A stretch of 35,185 nucleotides of DNA from Methylotenera sp. (GTDB lineage Bacteria; Pseudomonadota; Gammaproteobacteria; Burkholderiales; Methylophilaceae). A program made the translations under genes and the position numbers. Positions 6,435 to 14,285 of the stretch are shown one piece after another. The stretch is from assembly GCA_014378845.1 (NCBI GenBank), contig JACMNB010000050.1, positions 1 through 35,185 on the forward strand, written 5' to 3'. The notes beneath the pieces are model-generated. The model was not told where the DNA came from and did not search any database. It was given only the letters and a program-made list of their open reading frames with translations. Position 1 is the stretch's first letter, and every line of letters begins with the position of its first letter.

Positions 6435-7889
6435 TTAATTACGTTTAATTATCTCTAAATCATCCCAATTGCCATCGGCTTTGGGTGAATAGTGAATTAT
6501 GTTTTTTTGCATGGCCGCAAATTGCCCCTCAAACCACAGCGGAATATAAGGCAATTGCTGATGAATGCGCGCGGTTGCAGCTGGCCAATTTTCATCGGCC
6601 AATAATGCATCCAACTCAGCATCTGCATAGCGCCCACGATTAAAACCGCTGGGCGGAAAGTGCTGGCTGCCGAATGCTTTTGCATAAATTTCGGGCGTTT
6701 TAATGCCCACCCAAGTCAGGCCAAAAAGTTGAAAGTGACCTTGTTTAACATCGGCAAAAAAGGTGCCCCAGTCTAAACTTTTAATCGTTAAATCGATGCC
6801 TGCCGCTGCCATTTGCGCTTGTAAAATTGTGGCAAAGCGCACGCGCTGCGCATCGGTACTGGTTTTATAAGTTAATTTTAGCGGCAGTTTTACGCCCGCT
6901 TCTAGCAATAGTTTTTTGGATAGTGCAGGGTTATAGTCGTAAGGCAATAAGTGTGCGCCCAAATTTGTGTAATGTTCTGGCGGCAAAATTGAATCTGCAA
7001 TGCGCGAATTTTGCACCATTACTTTATCGATAATTGCTTGGCGATTAATGGCATAAGCAATCGCTTGGCGCACTTTAAGTTGTTTTAAAACAGGGTCTTG
7101 CATGTTTAAACCAAGGTATGAATAGTTTGCGCCAATGCTTGTTTTAACTAATACCTCGTGCTTATTTTGCAAGTGTTTAACCAGCTCTGGCGGCAAATCA
7201 CCTTGGATTAAATCTGCCTCACCGCGCAGCAGTTTTAGCACGCGCACGGTTGGGTCTTTTACCTCTTGCAAATTGATTATTTGGCCGTCTTTAACGCGTT
7301 GTAAGGACAGTTTATTTTGCCAATTAACCAATTTAAGCGGCCCGTTACCAATTGGCTTATGCGAAAAATCGTGACTATTTTCGATTAAGTTTTTGGGCAA
7401 AATGCCAATGATTAACTTCTCGACAAAGTGAGAATCTGGCTGTTTTAACTGAAATAAAACAGTGTTTTTATCTTCAACTTGAATGCTATCAATGTTAGAA
7501 AATTCTGCCGTATGCGGCGAATCTTTAAGCACGGCGAATGAGTCATAAGTTGCTTTTACATCGGCCGCCGTTAAAGCGGCGCCATTATGAAAGCGCGCAA
7601 TATTGTTATTTAATACAAATCGATAGGTTTTGTCATTCAACACATCGCTGCGCGCCAATATTGGCGAGGGTTTCGAGACAGCATCAAAATCAACCAGCGG
7701 CTGATACAGCAGTCGATTAACGCGTTCTGAAGCGGCGTCAGTTGCATAGCGCGGATCTAAATTTTGCGGCATTTGTGCAATGGCAAAATTGATTTCTGAC
7801 GTGCCAGATGTGTACTTTTGGCAGCCCGCCAGCAGTGTTACATGCATCGCAGCCAACACAAAGGTGATAAACGACATTTTTCTTTGCAT
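6435..7889 (-). CDS. Peptide ABC transporter substrate-binding lipoprotein (SBP_bac_5)
   Basis: A 484-residue extracytoplasmic solute-binding protein of the DppA/OppA/NikA family. It has a lipoprotein signal with lipobox LLAGC, lipidated Cys at residue 23, followed by family blocks such as NLDPRYATDAASERVNRLLYQPL, the KPIGNGPLKL region and the RQAIAYAINRQAII helix. It would capture oligopeptides and deliver them to the two permeases encoded downstream. In other bacteria such genes are contiguous; here a toxin-antitoxin pair, a broken gene and an L,D-transpeptidase intervene. It is somewhat shorter than E. coli DppA (535 residues). Ligand cannot be inferred reliably; murein peptides are a possibility. 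Confidence 0.87.
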   Translation of the reverse strand: MQRKMSFITFVLAAMHVTLLAGCQKYTSGTSEINFAIAQMPQNLDPRYATDAASERVNRLLYQPLVDFDAVSKPSPILARSDVLNDKTYRFVLNNNIARFHNGAALTAADVKATYDSFAVLKDSPHTAEFSNIDSIQVEDKNTVLFQLKQPDSHFVEKLIIGILPKNLIENSHDFSHKPIGNGPLKLVNWQNKLSLQRVKDGQIINLQEVKDPTVRVLKLLRGEADLIQGDLPPELVKHLQNKHEVLVKTSIGANYSYLGLNMQDPVLKQLKVRQAIAYAINRQAIIDKVMVQNSRIADSILPPEHYTNLGAHLLPYDYNPALSKKLLLEAGVKLPLKLTYKTSTDAQRVRFATILQAQMAAAGIDLTIKSLDWGTFFADVKQGHFQLFGLTWVGIKTPEIYAKAFGSQHFPPSGFNRGRYADAELDALLADENWPAATARIHQQLPYIPLWFEGQFAAMQKNIIHYSPKADGNWDDLEIIKRN

Positions 7890-7980
7890 AAATATGGTTA
7901 TCTTCTTTATTTTAAGCGGGATTGCGGCATAGGTTTTATCAGTTTATGATTGTAATATTTTAAACCGCAAGGAGCACAAA

Positions 7981-8382
7981 ATGACTGGCATTATTCAATT
8001 GTTTGGCCGCGTAATGGTGGCGCTAATTTTTATTTTAGCGGGTTTAGGTAAAATTCAAGATCCTGCTGGCACAATGGGCTATATGCAATCTGTTGGCGTG
8101 CCGGGCATTTTATTGTGGCCAACCATTGCCCTAGAAGTGCTAGGCGGCTTGGCATTGGCAATGGGTTATAAAACGCGTTATGTGGCATTTGCATTGGCCA
8201 TCTTCTCAATAGTGGCGGCAGCCCTGTTTCACCGTAATTTTGCCGACCAAATGCAGATGATTATGTTCTTAAAAAACATCGCCATTGCTGGTGGCCTATT
8301 ATTGCTGGCAGTTAGTGGCAACACAGCTTTTAGCATTGATAATAAGCGCAGTTCGACTGATTTTTTTGGTACGCGTCAATAA
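7981..8382 (+). CDS. DoxX family membrane protein
   Basis: A 133-residue inner-membrane protein of the DoxX family with four hydrophobic segments. Characteristic residues include the N-terminal GRVMVALIFILAGLGKIQDP and the central GLALAMGYKTRYVAFALAIF. It starts at ATG 7981 preceded by a strong AAGGAG, seven bases upstream. DoxX relatives have been tied to redox and sulfur metabolism and oxidative stress, but most are uncharacterised. It is divergent from the peptide-binding lipoprotein gene; the 91-bp space between them must hold both promoters. TAATAT at 7953-7958 is a possible -10. Confidence 0.85.
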   Translation: MTGIIQLFGRVMVALIFILAGLGKIQDPAGTMGYMQSVGVPGILLWPTIALEVLGGLALAMGYKTRYVAFALAIFSIVAAALFHRNFADQMQMIMFLKNIAIAGGLLLLAVSGNTAFSIDNKRSSTDFFGTRQ

Positions 8383-8540
8383 AAAAGTTACCAGTCAAGA
8401 GATGCTGGAATAAGCGCTGATAAAGTTAGCAATTTGCGAGTGTTTGCGGAGTGAATAGCTTGTCGATTAGCCATTTTAATCGGTAAAAACCAATGCTTAC
8501 TTTTTATTTTGTATGATGATTACCAAATTGAGCCATTATT
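8383..8540. other. Short intergenic stretch between convergent genes
   Basis: It separates the DoxX gene from the convergent membrane-protein gene. A modest 6-bp inverted repeat (CGATTA and TAATCG, about 8463-8481) is present without a clear U-tract. No gene or RNA is recognised. Confidence 0.4.
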
Positions 8541-9179
8541 TTACTGAATGATTGCTATTGTTGGCTTGCAGGTTTTTTTAATAAGGACATCACCATTTTT
8601 TTTATCTAGAATTGGCAAAAAACTGTGTACGACGCTAATGTGTCCAAACCAATAAGCCTTTTCTTCCACGCAGTCGTAAAGATCACTGGCTAATGTGTAA
8701 TCAATTTCGCCGTTTGGCAATAGTTTGGTTATTTGCGCAGTACTGTTTTTTATGCGCTTTCCCATAAAAATATCTTCATTGTCGTCAATAAAATCTCCTG
8801 AGTCTCCACTAAAAACGATATAAGTAGCTTCAGCAGGGCCGTTGTAATGGCGTATTTGAAATTCAAATGGGTTGGGGAAAAAAACAATTGCCAACACAAA
8901 GGTTGCGCCAGTTAATCTGACTAAGCCACTGTTTGATATGGTCTTTTTAAGAATTTTTTGCCCTATAAAAAGCACTAAGCCCATTACTAAAGTCGCCATG
9001 ATAAGTACTACTAGCAATTTATGTATGTCCCATATTTGCATACCCGCTATTGGCAAATCTTCTGCGTCTTTTATCAGGCCAATAGTAAAATAATCGAAAG
9101 CTAAAAAAATAGTCAGTGCGGTTAATAAACTAAGCAAACTTACAAGCATAACTAAAAATATAAGGTGTGATTTTTTCAT
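8541..9179 (-). CDS. Hypothetical membrane-anchored protein
   Basis: A 212-residue protein starting ATG 9179. Three hydrophobic helices are evident, at about residues 6-28, 54-73 and 88-102. A C-terminal domain of about 110 polar residues follows (FEFQIRHYNGPAEATYIVFSG...), with an aspartate-rich stretch DFIDDNEDIF and two cysteines near the end (YDCVEEK and KKTCKPT) that could form a disulfide. The family is not recognised. The A/T-rich coding sequence differs slightly from its neighbours. No operon partner: it converges with DoxX and is followed upstream by rlmD on the same strand at 90 bp. Confidence 0.6.
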   Translation of the reverse strand: MKKSHLIFLVMLVSLLSLLTALTIFLAFDYFTIGLIKDAEDLPIAGMQIWDIHKLLVVLIMATLVMGLVLFIGQKILKKTISNSGLVRLTGATFVLAIVFFPNPFEFQIRHYNGPAEATYIVFSGDSGDFIDDNEDIFMGKRIKNSTAQITKLLPNGEIDYTLASDLYDCVEEKAYWFGHISVVHSFLPILDKKNGDVLIKKTCKPTIAIIQ

Positions 9180-9243
9180 TTTAAGTTCTTAATATTGGCT
9201 AACAATTTTGAGCAAAAACTCAACTAATTACAATTTTAGCTGG

Positions 9244-9308
9244 TCGGCATATTCAAATTGCCGGCATATCAACTTGCTGAAATATTCAACTTGCCGGCAT
9301 ATTCAAAA
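9244..9308. repeat. 17-bp tandem repeats at the 3' end of rlmD
   Basis: About four degenerate units of 16-17 bp: GGCATATTCAAATTGCC, GGCATATCAACTTGCTG, AAATATTCAACTTGCC, then GGCATATTCAAAAAG. The array starts outside rlmD and runs into its last codons, so the stop codon and the tail GKLNISAS are built from repeat units. Confidence 0.75.
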
Positions 9309-10642
9309 AGTGCAATCGATTCAATATGCGCGGTGTGCGGAAACATATTAATAACGCCAGCCGTTTTTAAAATATAACCTTTTTCGTTAACCAACACCCC
9401 TGCATCGCGCGCCAGCGTGGCGGGGTTGCAAGACACATACACTATAAGCTTAGGGGCGGCGGCCTCGGTGATTGCTTTAACCAGCTCAAATGAACCGTCG
9501 CGCGGTGGGTCAATTAACCATTTATCAAATTTACCTAGTGCGAGTAATGATTCTTCAGTCATTTTAAATAAGTCGGCCACGCCAAACTGCACCTGAGATA
9601 GTTTGTTTAAAGCAGCACTTTCATTGGCACGATCCACCAAGTTAGTCAAACCCTCTAGCCCCAATACTGATGCGCCTCTGCGGGCGATTGGTAAGGTAAA
9701 ATTGCCAATGCCGCAAAAGAAATCAGCAATTTTTTCGCCCAATTTTGGCTGCAATAATTGTATGGCGCTGTGCACCATCTGCTGATTTATTTGCGGATTA
9801 ACTTGGGTGAATTCGTTTGGCTTAAACGGATACGTTAAATTAAATTCGGGCAGGCTATATTGTAATTGCTCACCGTTTAAAGGCCAAAAAGGCTTAATCG
9901 TATCGGGGCCTTTTGTTTGCGTCCAAATTTGTACTTGATGCGCATCGGCAAAGGCTTTAAGCCGAGTTTCATCGTTTTCAGTCATCACATCCATAATGCG
10001 CAAAATAAGCACAATTACGCTGTCTTCGCCAACTGCCAACTCAATTTGCGGCAATTTATCGCGAATGCTTAACTCAAAAATCATGCTTTGCAGCGGCGCA
10101 ATTAATGCAGAAACCTCAGGCACCAACACTTCGCAACTATTCATATCGGCCACAAAGCGCGTGCCTTTTTCGTTGAATCCCACCAGTACGCGTTCTTTCT
10201 TTTGCACGTATTTCACACTAAGACGCGCCTTGTGGCGATAGCCCCACGTTGGGCCGTATAAAGGTGGCAGCATGCTTTCGGCTTTGACTTTGCCAATGTG
10301 CCATAAATCAGCTTCCAACATTTGCTGCTTGGCCGCGACTTGCGCGGTGGCATCCATGTGTTGCAGTTTACAGCCACCACACAGGCCAAAATGCGGGCAT
10401 TTTGGGGCGACACGCTCATCCGATCCTTGCAGCACTTCCACCACATTGGCCACTTCATAGCTTGGCTTAATGCGCTGCGATTGATAAGAGATGCGTTCAT
10501 TTGGTAGCGCGCCATCAATAAAAATAGTTTTGCCATCCACATGCGTAACGCCCCGCCCTTCTTGGTCTAGCGACTCAATCGTGGCGTATAAAATGGGATT
10601 ATCAGCAGGGTTTTGGCGGGGTTTGTTGCGATTTCTTCTCAT
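9269..10642 (-). CDS. rlmD: 23S rRNA (uracil-1939-C5)-methyltransferase
   Basis: A 457-residue RlmD/RumA enzyme that uses SAM to make m5U1939 in 23S rRNA. An N-terminal TRAM domain (about residues 15-72) is followed by the four [4Fe-4S] ligands C82, C88, C91 ([10 protein letters not shown]) and C170. The C-terminal methyltransferase domain carries [15 protein letters not shown], the nucleophile C405 in [10 protein letters not shown] and general base E441 in HIES. All key residues are intact. The extreme C-terminus (GKLNISAS) is longer than in E. coli and derives from tandem repeats. Likely a single-gene unit, divergent from the periplasmic-protein gene at 10714. Confidence 0.95.
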   Translation of the reverse strand: MRRNRNKPRQNPADNPILYATIESLDQEGRGVTHVDGKTIFIDGALPNERISYQSQRIKPSYEVANVVEVLQGSDERVAPKCPHFGLCGGCKLQHMDATAQVAAKQQMLEADLWHIGKVKAESMLPPLYGPTWGYRHKARLSVKYVQKKERVLVGFNEKGTRFVADMNSCEVLVPEVSALIAPLQSMIFELSIRDKLPQIELAVGEDSVIVLILRIMDVMTENDETRLKAFADAHQVQIWTQTKGPDTIKPFWPLNGEQLQYSLPEFNLTYPFKPNEFTQVNPQINQQMVHSAIQLLQPKLGEKIADFFCGIGNFTLPIARRGASVLGLEGLTNLVDRANESAALNKLSQVQFGVADLFKMTEESLLALGKFDKWLIDPPRDGSFELVKAITEAAAPKLIVYVSCNPATLARDAGVLVNEKGYILKTAGVINMFPHTAHIESIALFEYAGKLNISAS

Positions 10643-10713
10643 GGTCGCTATTTTAGCTTATGGCTGTACAATTCAGTTAAAATGCCAGTCATTATTAAGT
10701 TGAAAGAATAAAA

Positions 10714-11175
10714 ATGCGCAAAATCACTCTATTAAACAGCTTAATATTGCTAACCAGCCTTTTACTGATAAGCATAAGTGCGCTTGCCCAGCAGCCCAAC
10801 ACGTACAAAACCAAAAGTGGCTTAAGCTATGTAACGGGCGGTATTGGTGAGGAAGATGTGGCGCTAATGAAGCGCCAAGCCAAGCAATTTACGCTTAATT
10901 TATTGCTATCGGAAGGTACAAGCGGACGTTGGGTGAGCGACGCCAATGTGAATATTTACAATGAGGGCAGCCAGCTAGTTTTTAGAATAGTAGCTGCAAA
11001 ACCAATGCTTTATGTTAATTTACCTGCTGGCACTTACACCATTTTAGCCAATAATAATGGCCAAAAATTGCGCCATAAAATCACCATTGAAGAAAATGTG
11101 AACCAACGCATTATTTTAAACTGGAAAGATAGTTTAATAGAAGAAGATATGCCCTTAGATGGCGAAGGTAATTAG
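10714..11175 (+). CDS. Periplasmic hypothetical protein, possible carboxypeptidase-regulatory-like beta-sandwich
   Basis: A 153-residue protein with an N-terminal signal peptide (MRKITLLNSLILLTSLLLIS..., predicted cut after SALA). The mature part contains VNIYNEGSQLVFRIVAAKPMLYVNLPAGTYTILANNNGQ, a pattern of strands common in small carboxypeptidase-regulatory-like or transthyretin-like modules. No catalytic residues are evident. ATG 10714 follows only a weak ribosome site (GAAAGA). A -10 hexamer TAAAAT at 10678-10683 would give a short leader. A REP-type palindrome follows the gene. Function unknown. Confidence 0.65.
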   Translation: MRKITLLNSLILLTSLLLISISALAQQPNTYKTKSGLSYVTGGIGEEDVALMKRQAKQFTLNLLLSEGTSGRWVSDANVNIYNEGSQLVFRIVAAKPMLYVNLPAGTYTILANNNGQKLRHKITIEENVNQRIILNWKDSLIEEDMPLDGEGN

Positions 11176-11203
11176 CAGTTACAACCCTTCTTGCTACACC
11201 CTA

Positions 11204-11277
11204 TGTAGGAGCGATGTTTACATCGCGAATATCATGTTTGCAAACTGCATATTCGCGATTTAAAAATCGCTGCTACA
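11204..11277. repeat. REP-like palindromic pair, TGTAG type
   Basis: Arms of 27 bp at 11204-11230 (TGTAGGAGCGATGTTTACAT...) and 11251-11277 (ATTCGCGATTTAAAAATCGC...). Each contains its own hairpin, GCGATG-TTTA-CATCGC and GCGATT-(TTTA)-AATCGC. The arms differ at three positions, two of which are a compensating pair inside the hairpin. The outer TGTAG of the second arm supplies the TAG stop codon of the exonuclease gene on the minus strand. Confidence 0.85.
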
Positions 11278-12073
11278 CATTCCAAGCGGCTAAAAATTCT
11301 GCCCAATGTGGCCGACTTAGATCTACCTCATAACTGGTTAACGTGCCTCGCACCAGCTTAATCTCGGCTTCATATTCATCATTATTCAAATGCCCGCGCA
11401 TCAACTGAAAGCGCAAATATACCAAGTGCGTGTTGGCCACATCGGTCTCGCAATAATTGCGAATTTCTTCAATTTTTCCAGCTTTAAACGCATCCCAGAC
11501 CTTGCTGCCATCCATTCCCAGCTTGCCAGGAAAGCCGCATAACTGCGCAATATCATCCAGCGGCGCGTTGGCACGCGGGCTATACATGGCCAGCACATCC
11601 ATTAAATCTAAATGCCGCGAGTGATAGCGGCTGATGTAATTATTCCACTTAAACTCTTTGTCGTCCTCGCCCATATCCCAATAGCGCGGCGCGGCGATTT
11701 TATTAATCATGGCGCGATAATGCAATACGGGCAGGTCAAATCCGCCGCCGTTCCAGCTGATGATTTGCGGCGTGTATTTTTCTATGCCATCAAAAAAACG
11801 TTGAATGATCTCAGATTCAGACGAGTTGGCGTCACCTAATGTCCACACTTTAAAGTTATTGCCCTCGCGCAACGCGCACGAAATCGCACAAATGCGATGC
11901 TGCTGTAATGGCAAAAAATCACTGCCGTTATATTGGCGACGCTGATGAAACGCGATCTTGGCAATATCCTCATCAGACGCGGCGTTTGAAACGTCAGTAG
12001 GCAAGTTCAGCAACGCGCGCAAGCCATTGGTGTCGGGAATGGTTTCAATGTCAAATACAAGAGTTGGTGTCAT
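11273..12073 (-). CDS. Predicted 3'-5' exonuclease, PolB-like exo2 family
   Basis: A 266-residue DEDDy-type 3'-5' exonuclease. All three motifs are present: ExoI DIET (D8, E10), ExoII WNGGGFDLP (D113) and ExoIII YCETD (Y207, D211). The sequence matches the stand-alone PolB exonuclease-like 2 family of proteobacteria, presumably processing single-stranded DNA; the physiological role is not established. It has a good ATG at 12073 but no strong upstream purine box. Its stop codon is donated by a REP arm. The VapC-like toxin gene ends 15 bp upstream of its start, and a truncated second copy of its 5' end lies beyond the module. Confidence 0.85.
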   Translation of the reverse strand: MTPTLVFDIETIPDTNGLRALLNLPTDVSNAASDEDIAKIAFHQRRQYNGSDFLPLQQHRICAISCALREGNNFKVWTLGDANSSESEIIQRFFDGIEKYTPQIISWNGGGFDLPVLHYRAMINKIAAPRYWDMGEDDKEFKWNNYISRYHSRHLDLMDVLAMYSPRANAPLDDIAQLCGFPGKLGMDGSKVWDAFKAGKIEEIRNYCETDVANTHLVYLRFQLMRGHLNNDEYEAEIKLVRGTLTSYEVDLSRPHWAEFLAAWNV

Positions 12074-12088
12074 ATTTCTATGTTTAAA

Positions 12089-12475
12089 TTAAACTTTTTG
12101 AATGCTACCTGCATACTCAGCAACGGTCGCATCAGCCGTTAATAAAACCATTCCTTCAATTGTCGCTTGTGCAATCAGCATGCGGTCAAATGGGTCTTTG
12201 TGAATGGGTGGCAGCAAATTAATGTGCAAGCTATGCTCGGCGTTAATAATTAACTCCATATAGCCGTTATCTAACAAGCCGCGCTTTAGCAGGCGCGCAT
12301 CTAATTTAAAATCGGCGCGACCTATCTGGTTTTTAATAGCGATTTCCCAAAAGCTTGCAGCGCTAAAATAGAGGACATTTTCTGGGTTCTCTATCCATTG
12401 TAAAGCTTTGGCAGAAAGCTTTTCTGGCTCACCAGCAGCCCATAGCAATAGATGCGAATCTAATAAACAATTCAC
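12089..12475 (-). CDS. PIN-domain toxin (VapC family)
   Basis: A 128-residue PIN-fold ribonuclease. The four acidic positions expected for Mg2+ binding are visible: D6 (CLLDSH), E44 (FWEIAIK), D94/D97 (KDPFDRML) and D115 (LTADA). The pattern places it in the PIN group paired with Phd/YefM-type antitoxins, often called VapC; targets are typically tRNA or rRNA. The start is GTG at 12475, needed because the catalytic aspartate is at residue 6 and no upstream ATG exists. The antitoxin gene ends 21 bp upstream on the same strand. Confidence 0.87.
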   Translation of the reverse strand: MNCLLDSHLLLWAAGEPEKLSAKALQWIENPENVLYFSAASFWEIAIKNQIGRADFKLDARLLKRGLLDNGYMELIINAEHSLHINLLPPIHKDPFDRMLIAQATIEGMVLLTADATVAEYAGSIQKV

Positions 12476-12496
12476 TTGTTAAACAATTCTACCTGC

Positions 12497-12733
12497 TTAA
12501 TAAAACAGTGCATCAATTTCAGCTTGACCCATCATGTCAAAGTCATCAGGTACGCTTATTTGCCCAAGCATAAAACCCGTTTTACGTTTAAGCTTTGGCG
12601 CAGGCGCATCCACACGGCTAACTTTTACCAATGGTTTGCCTGCTTTGGCAATAATAAAATCCTCGCCCTGCACCGCCAATTCTACCAAGCGCGATAATTG
12701 TGTTTTTGCGTCATGCATATTGATGGTTTGCAT
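12497..12733 (-). CDS. Phd/YefM-family antitoxin
   Basis: A 78-residue antitoxin. Its N-terminal MQTINMHDAKTQLSRLVELA and following GEDFIIAKAGKPLVKV are the conserved DNA-binding part of the Phd/YefM fold; the C-terminal part (LGQISVPDDFDMMGQAEIDA) is the toxin-binding tail usual in partners of PIN toxins. ATG 12733 is chosen over an in-frame ATG at 12745 because it matches the family start. It precedes the toxin gene and probably represses the operon through the TAAACT/AGTTTA elements upstream. Confidence 0.88.
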   Translation of the reverse strand: MQTINMHDAKTQLSRLVELAVQGEDFIIAKAGKPLVKVSRVDAPAPKLKRKTGFMLGQISVPDDFDMMGQAEIDALFY

Positions 12734-12748
12734 ATTCAATCTCATTTT

Positions 12749-12776
12749 TAAACTAAGTTTAGTTAGTTTAGTTTAA
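12749..12776 (-). promoter_or_regulatory. Candidate operator of the VapBC-like operon
   Basis: Just upstream of the antitoxin start lies a palindrome of 6-bp arms, TAAACT (12749-12754) and AGTTTA (12756-12761). Two further AGTTTA half sites follow at 12765-12770 and 12770-12775. Clustered half sites before an antitoxin gene suggest cooperative autorepression; binding is inferred only. Confidence 0.4.
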
Positions 12777-12780
12777 TCGA

Positions 12781-12936
12781 TTAACGAAAGCAAGCTTGCT
12801 TTTTGTGCTGCTTGCGTCGATGAAATGCGATGTTATGAACGTCTTCATCCGTTGCGTCAGCAGGCAAGTCCAGCAACGCGCGCAAGCCATTGGTGTCGGG
12901 AATAGTTTCGATGTCAAAAACCAGAGTTGGTGTCAT
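12781..12936 (-). pseudogene. Truncated duplicate of the exonuclease 5' end
   Basis: From ATG 12936 the minus strand encodes 51 residues. The first 22 are identical to the complete exonuclease at 11273-12073, including the DIET metal-binding motif. The next 25 or so are similar but diverged (DLPADATDEDVHNIAFHRR against a longer stretch in the full gene). Then homology stops in KKQACFR and a TAA at 12781. It lacks ExoII and ExoIII, so it cannot be an active enzyme. Its divergence from the intact copy argues against a simple recent duplication. Together the two copies bracket the toxin-antitoxin module. Confidence 0.85.
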
Positions 12937-12947
12937 GTTAATGCCAA

Positions 12948-13316
12948 CTATTTAGGAGTCTGGTTACCAAGCAATTCAAAATCCTGCATAAATCCTGCAA
13001 TATCTTGCCCGTTTAACATTTTTGCGCCAATTATTTTTTCATTTTGTACTTGCTCAGCTTGAATGACGATGACTGCCAGTTTTTTTCCATCGCGATTTAA
13101 ATAGGCGTACTGCGGAATGGTAATATCAATAGGACTGCCAATCATAATATTGTTCGCTTCGCCCACAAATACCGCCCTACCTTCATCTACATCATCTCTT
13201 GTGGCGGCGCGGCCTTTGGTAAAATCTGCCGCAGGTAATGCTGGCCACGATTCCGCAAGTGCACTCATACAAACTAGGCTAATTGCAATGATTACAATTT
13301 TTTGCAATGTTTTCAA
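12948..13316 (-). CDS. Hypothetical exported protein
   Basis: A 122-residue protein with a typical Sec signal peptide (MKTLQKIVIIAISLVCMSALA, cut before ESWP). The mature part is about 100 residues, predicted mostly beta (RAVFVGEANNIMIGSPIDIT, YAYLNRDGKKLAVIVIQAEQ) and has no cysteines, so it is soluble in the periplasm or secreted. I do not recognise a family. It lies 19 bp downstream of ydbL on the same strand, so it may be the last gene of that operon, and 11 bp upstream of the exonuclease relic. Confidence 0.6.
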   Translation of the reverse strand: MKTLQKIVIIAISLVCMSALAESWPALPAADFTKGRAATRDDVDEGRAVFVGEANNIMIGSPIDITIPQYAYLNRDGKKLAVIVIQAEQVQNEKIIGAKMLNGQDIAGFMQDFELLGNQTPK

Positions 13317-13335
13317 GGTAAGTTCCTAAAATATA

Positions 13336-13752
13336 CTATTTTTTCGTCCAACCATCACCACTTTGGTAAAACCAGCCGCTCTGCGCTTTATCTATCCAAC
13401 GGCCAGCGAACGTGCTTTGAATCTCGTTTTGCCACTCGGGGTGGCTATTTGCGGTAGCGATTTCTTTATACAAATTGGCACGATCTGCATTCTCAGCCGA
13501 AACAAGGCCACTTAAACTGCCGCGCTGAGATAAGGGCACAGCTGCTGCATCTTTAACTGCAATCATGCCATCTTTAGTTAAGCCAATGGCGCCTGCGCCG
13601 TAAAATGGGCTTAATTGATTATGACGGGCTTGCATACTGGCTTTAAGCGCAGTAATCGCGGGTGTGTTGACTTCTAAATCGGCGGCAGCGGCCACCCAAT
13701 TTGCAGTGAATATTGAGGCAATAACCAATACACTTAATAATAATTTTTTCAT
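13336..13752 (-). CDS. ydbL: YdbL family periplasmic protein (DUF1318)
   Basis: A 138-residue exported protein (signal peptide MKKLLLSVLVIASIFTANWV..., cut near AAA-AD). The mature sequence has the DUF1318 signature: ALKASMQARHNQLSPFYGAG, GAIGLTKDGMIAVKDA, LVSAENADRANLYKEIA, HPEW and GRWIDKAQSGWFY. In E. coli, YdbL is encoded with YdbH and YnbE and is thought to control assembly of their envelope-spanning bridge. The gene order here (ydbH, lipoprotein, ydbL) is the same, supporting a conserved role. It lies 37 bp after the lipoprotein gene. A Shine-Dalgarno-like AAGGAG precedes ATG 13752. Confidence 0.85.
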   Translation of the reverse strand: MKKLLLSVLVIASIFTANWVAAAADLEVNTPAITALKASMQARHNQLSPFYGAGAIGLTKDGMIAVKDAAAVPLSQRGSLSGLVSAENADRANLYKEIATANSHPEWQNEIQSTFAGRWIDKAQSGWFYQSGDGWTKK

Positions 13753-13789
13753 GCTTAAACTCCTTAAAAGGGTTATTTATAAAAGCGAA

Positions 13790-14023
13790 CTACTTGCTTG
13801 GCACTGTGGCGGGCGTATCTGCGCCTGGTTTGGCAACAGGCTTAACATCTGGCTTTGCCCCTTCTTGGCCTTGCTTGAGTTGCCAGACTTCGTCGATAAT
13901 TTTATCTGCGGCTTTTTCGGCCGCGGCGGCGGGGAAATAAATATTAATGGTGACGCAAGCCGATAAAATGGCGGCAAGACCAATACTCAACATTATTGGT
14001 GATTTTTTTAGTGCTTTGTTCAT
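13790..14023 (-). CDS. Small lipoprotein in the YnbE position
   Basis: A 77-residue lipoprotein. ATG 14023 is favoured over 14041 because GGAT precedes it at good spacing. The signal MNKALKKSPIMLSIGLAAIL ends in lipobox SAC; the Cys is followed by VTINIYFPAAAAEKAADKII, a motif I associate with lipoprotein genes next to DUF1318 proteins. The C-terminal 30 residues are low-complexity (KPDVKPVAKPGADTPATVP). It occupies the slot of ynbE between ydbH and ydbL. In E. coli the lipoprotein YnbE pairs with YdbH to connect the membranes; little sequence similarity to E. coli YnbE is apparent, so equivalence is inferred from context and from the short strand-like VTINIYF. Confidence 0.7.
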   Translation of the reverse strand: MNKALKKSPIMLSIGLAAILSACVTINIYFPAAAAEKAADKIIDEVWQLKQGQEGAKPDVKPVAKPGADTPATVPSK

Positions 14024-14069
14024 AGTGTTATCCTTTATCAATTTTACTGCATACCTCTAAATAGCCAAT

Positions 14070-14217
14070 GAATCCCGCGTAAGCAGGAATCTAGGCGAGT
14101 ATCGTGTTAACCAACGTTACAATGATTCTAAACCATTACCTATTAGCTTTGGCTTTGGCTAATATAAATTGACCGTAAAACCAACCAAACTAAATTGTCG
14201 CCTCTGAGGGAATGACC
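14070..14217. repeat. Degenerate REP-like pair in the ydbH-lipoprotein gap
   Basis: The 262-bp space between ydbH and the lipoprotein gene holds an eroded subfamily-A arm at about 14070-14096 (AATCCCGCGTAAGCAGGAAT) and a weaker inverted partner at about 14193-14217 (GCCTCTGAGGGAATGACC). Apart from this I see no gene in 14042-14285. The erosion suggests an older insertion than the copies at 3458 and 16233. Confidence 0.5.
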
Positions 14218-14285
14218 ATGTGATCAAATCTACTCGTCATTTAAATGTCAATCATTTCTAGCTTTTGTTGAAATGACAGGGTTTC

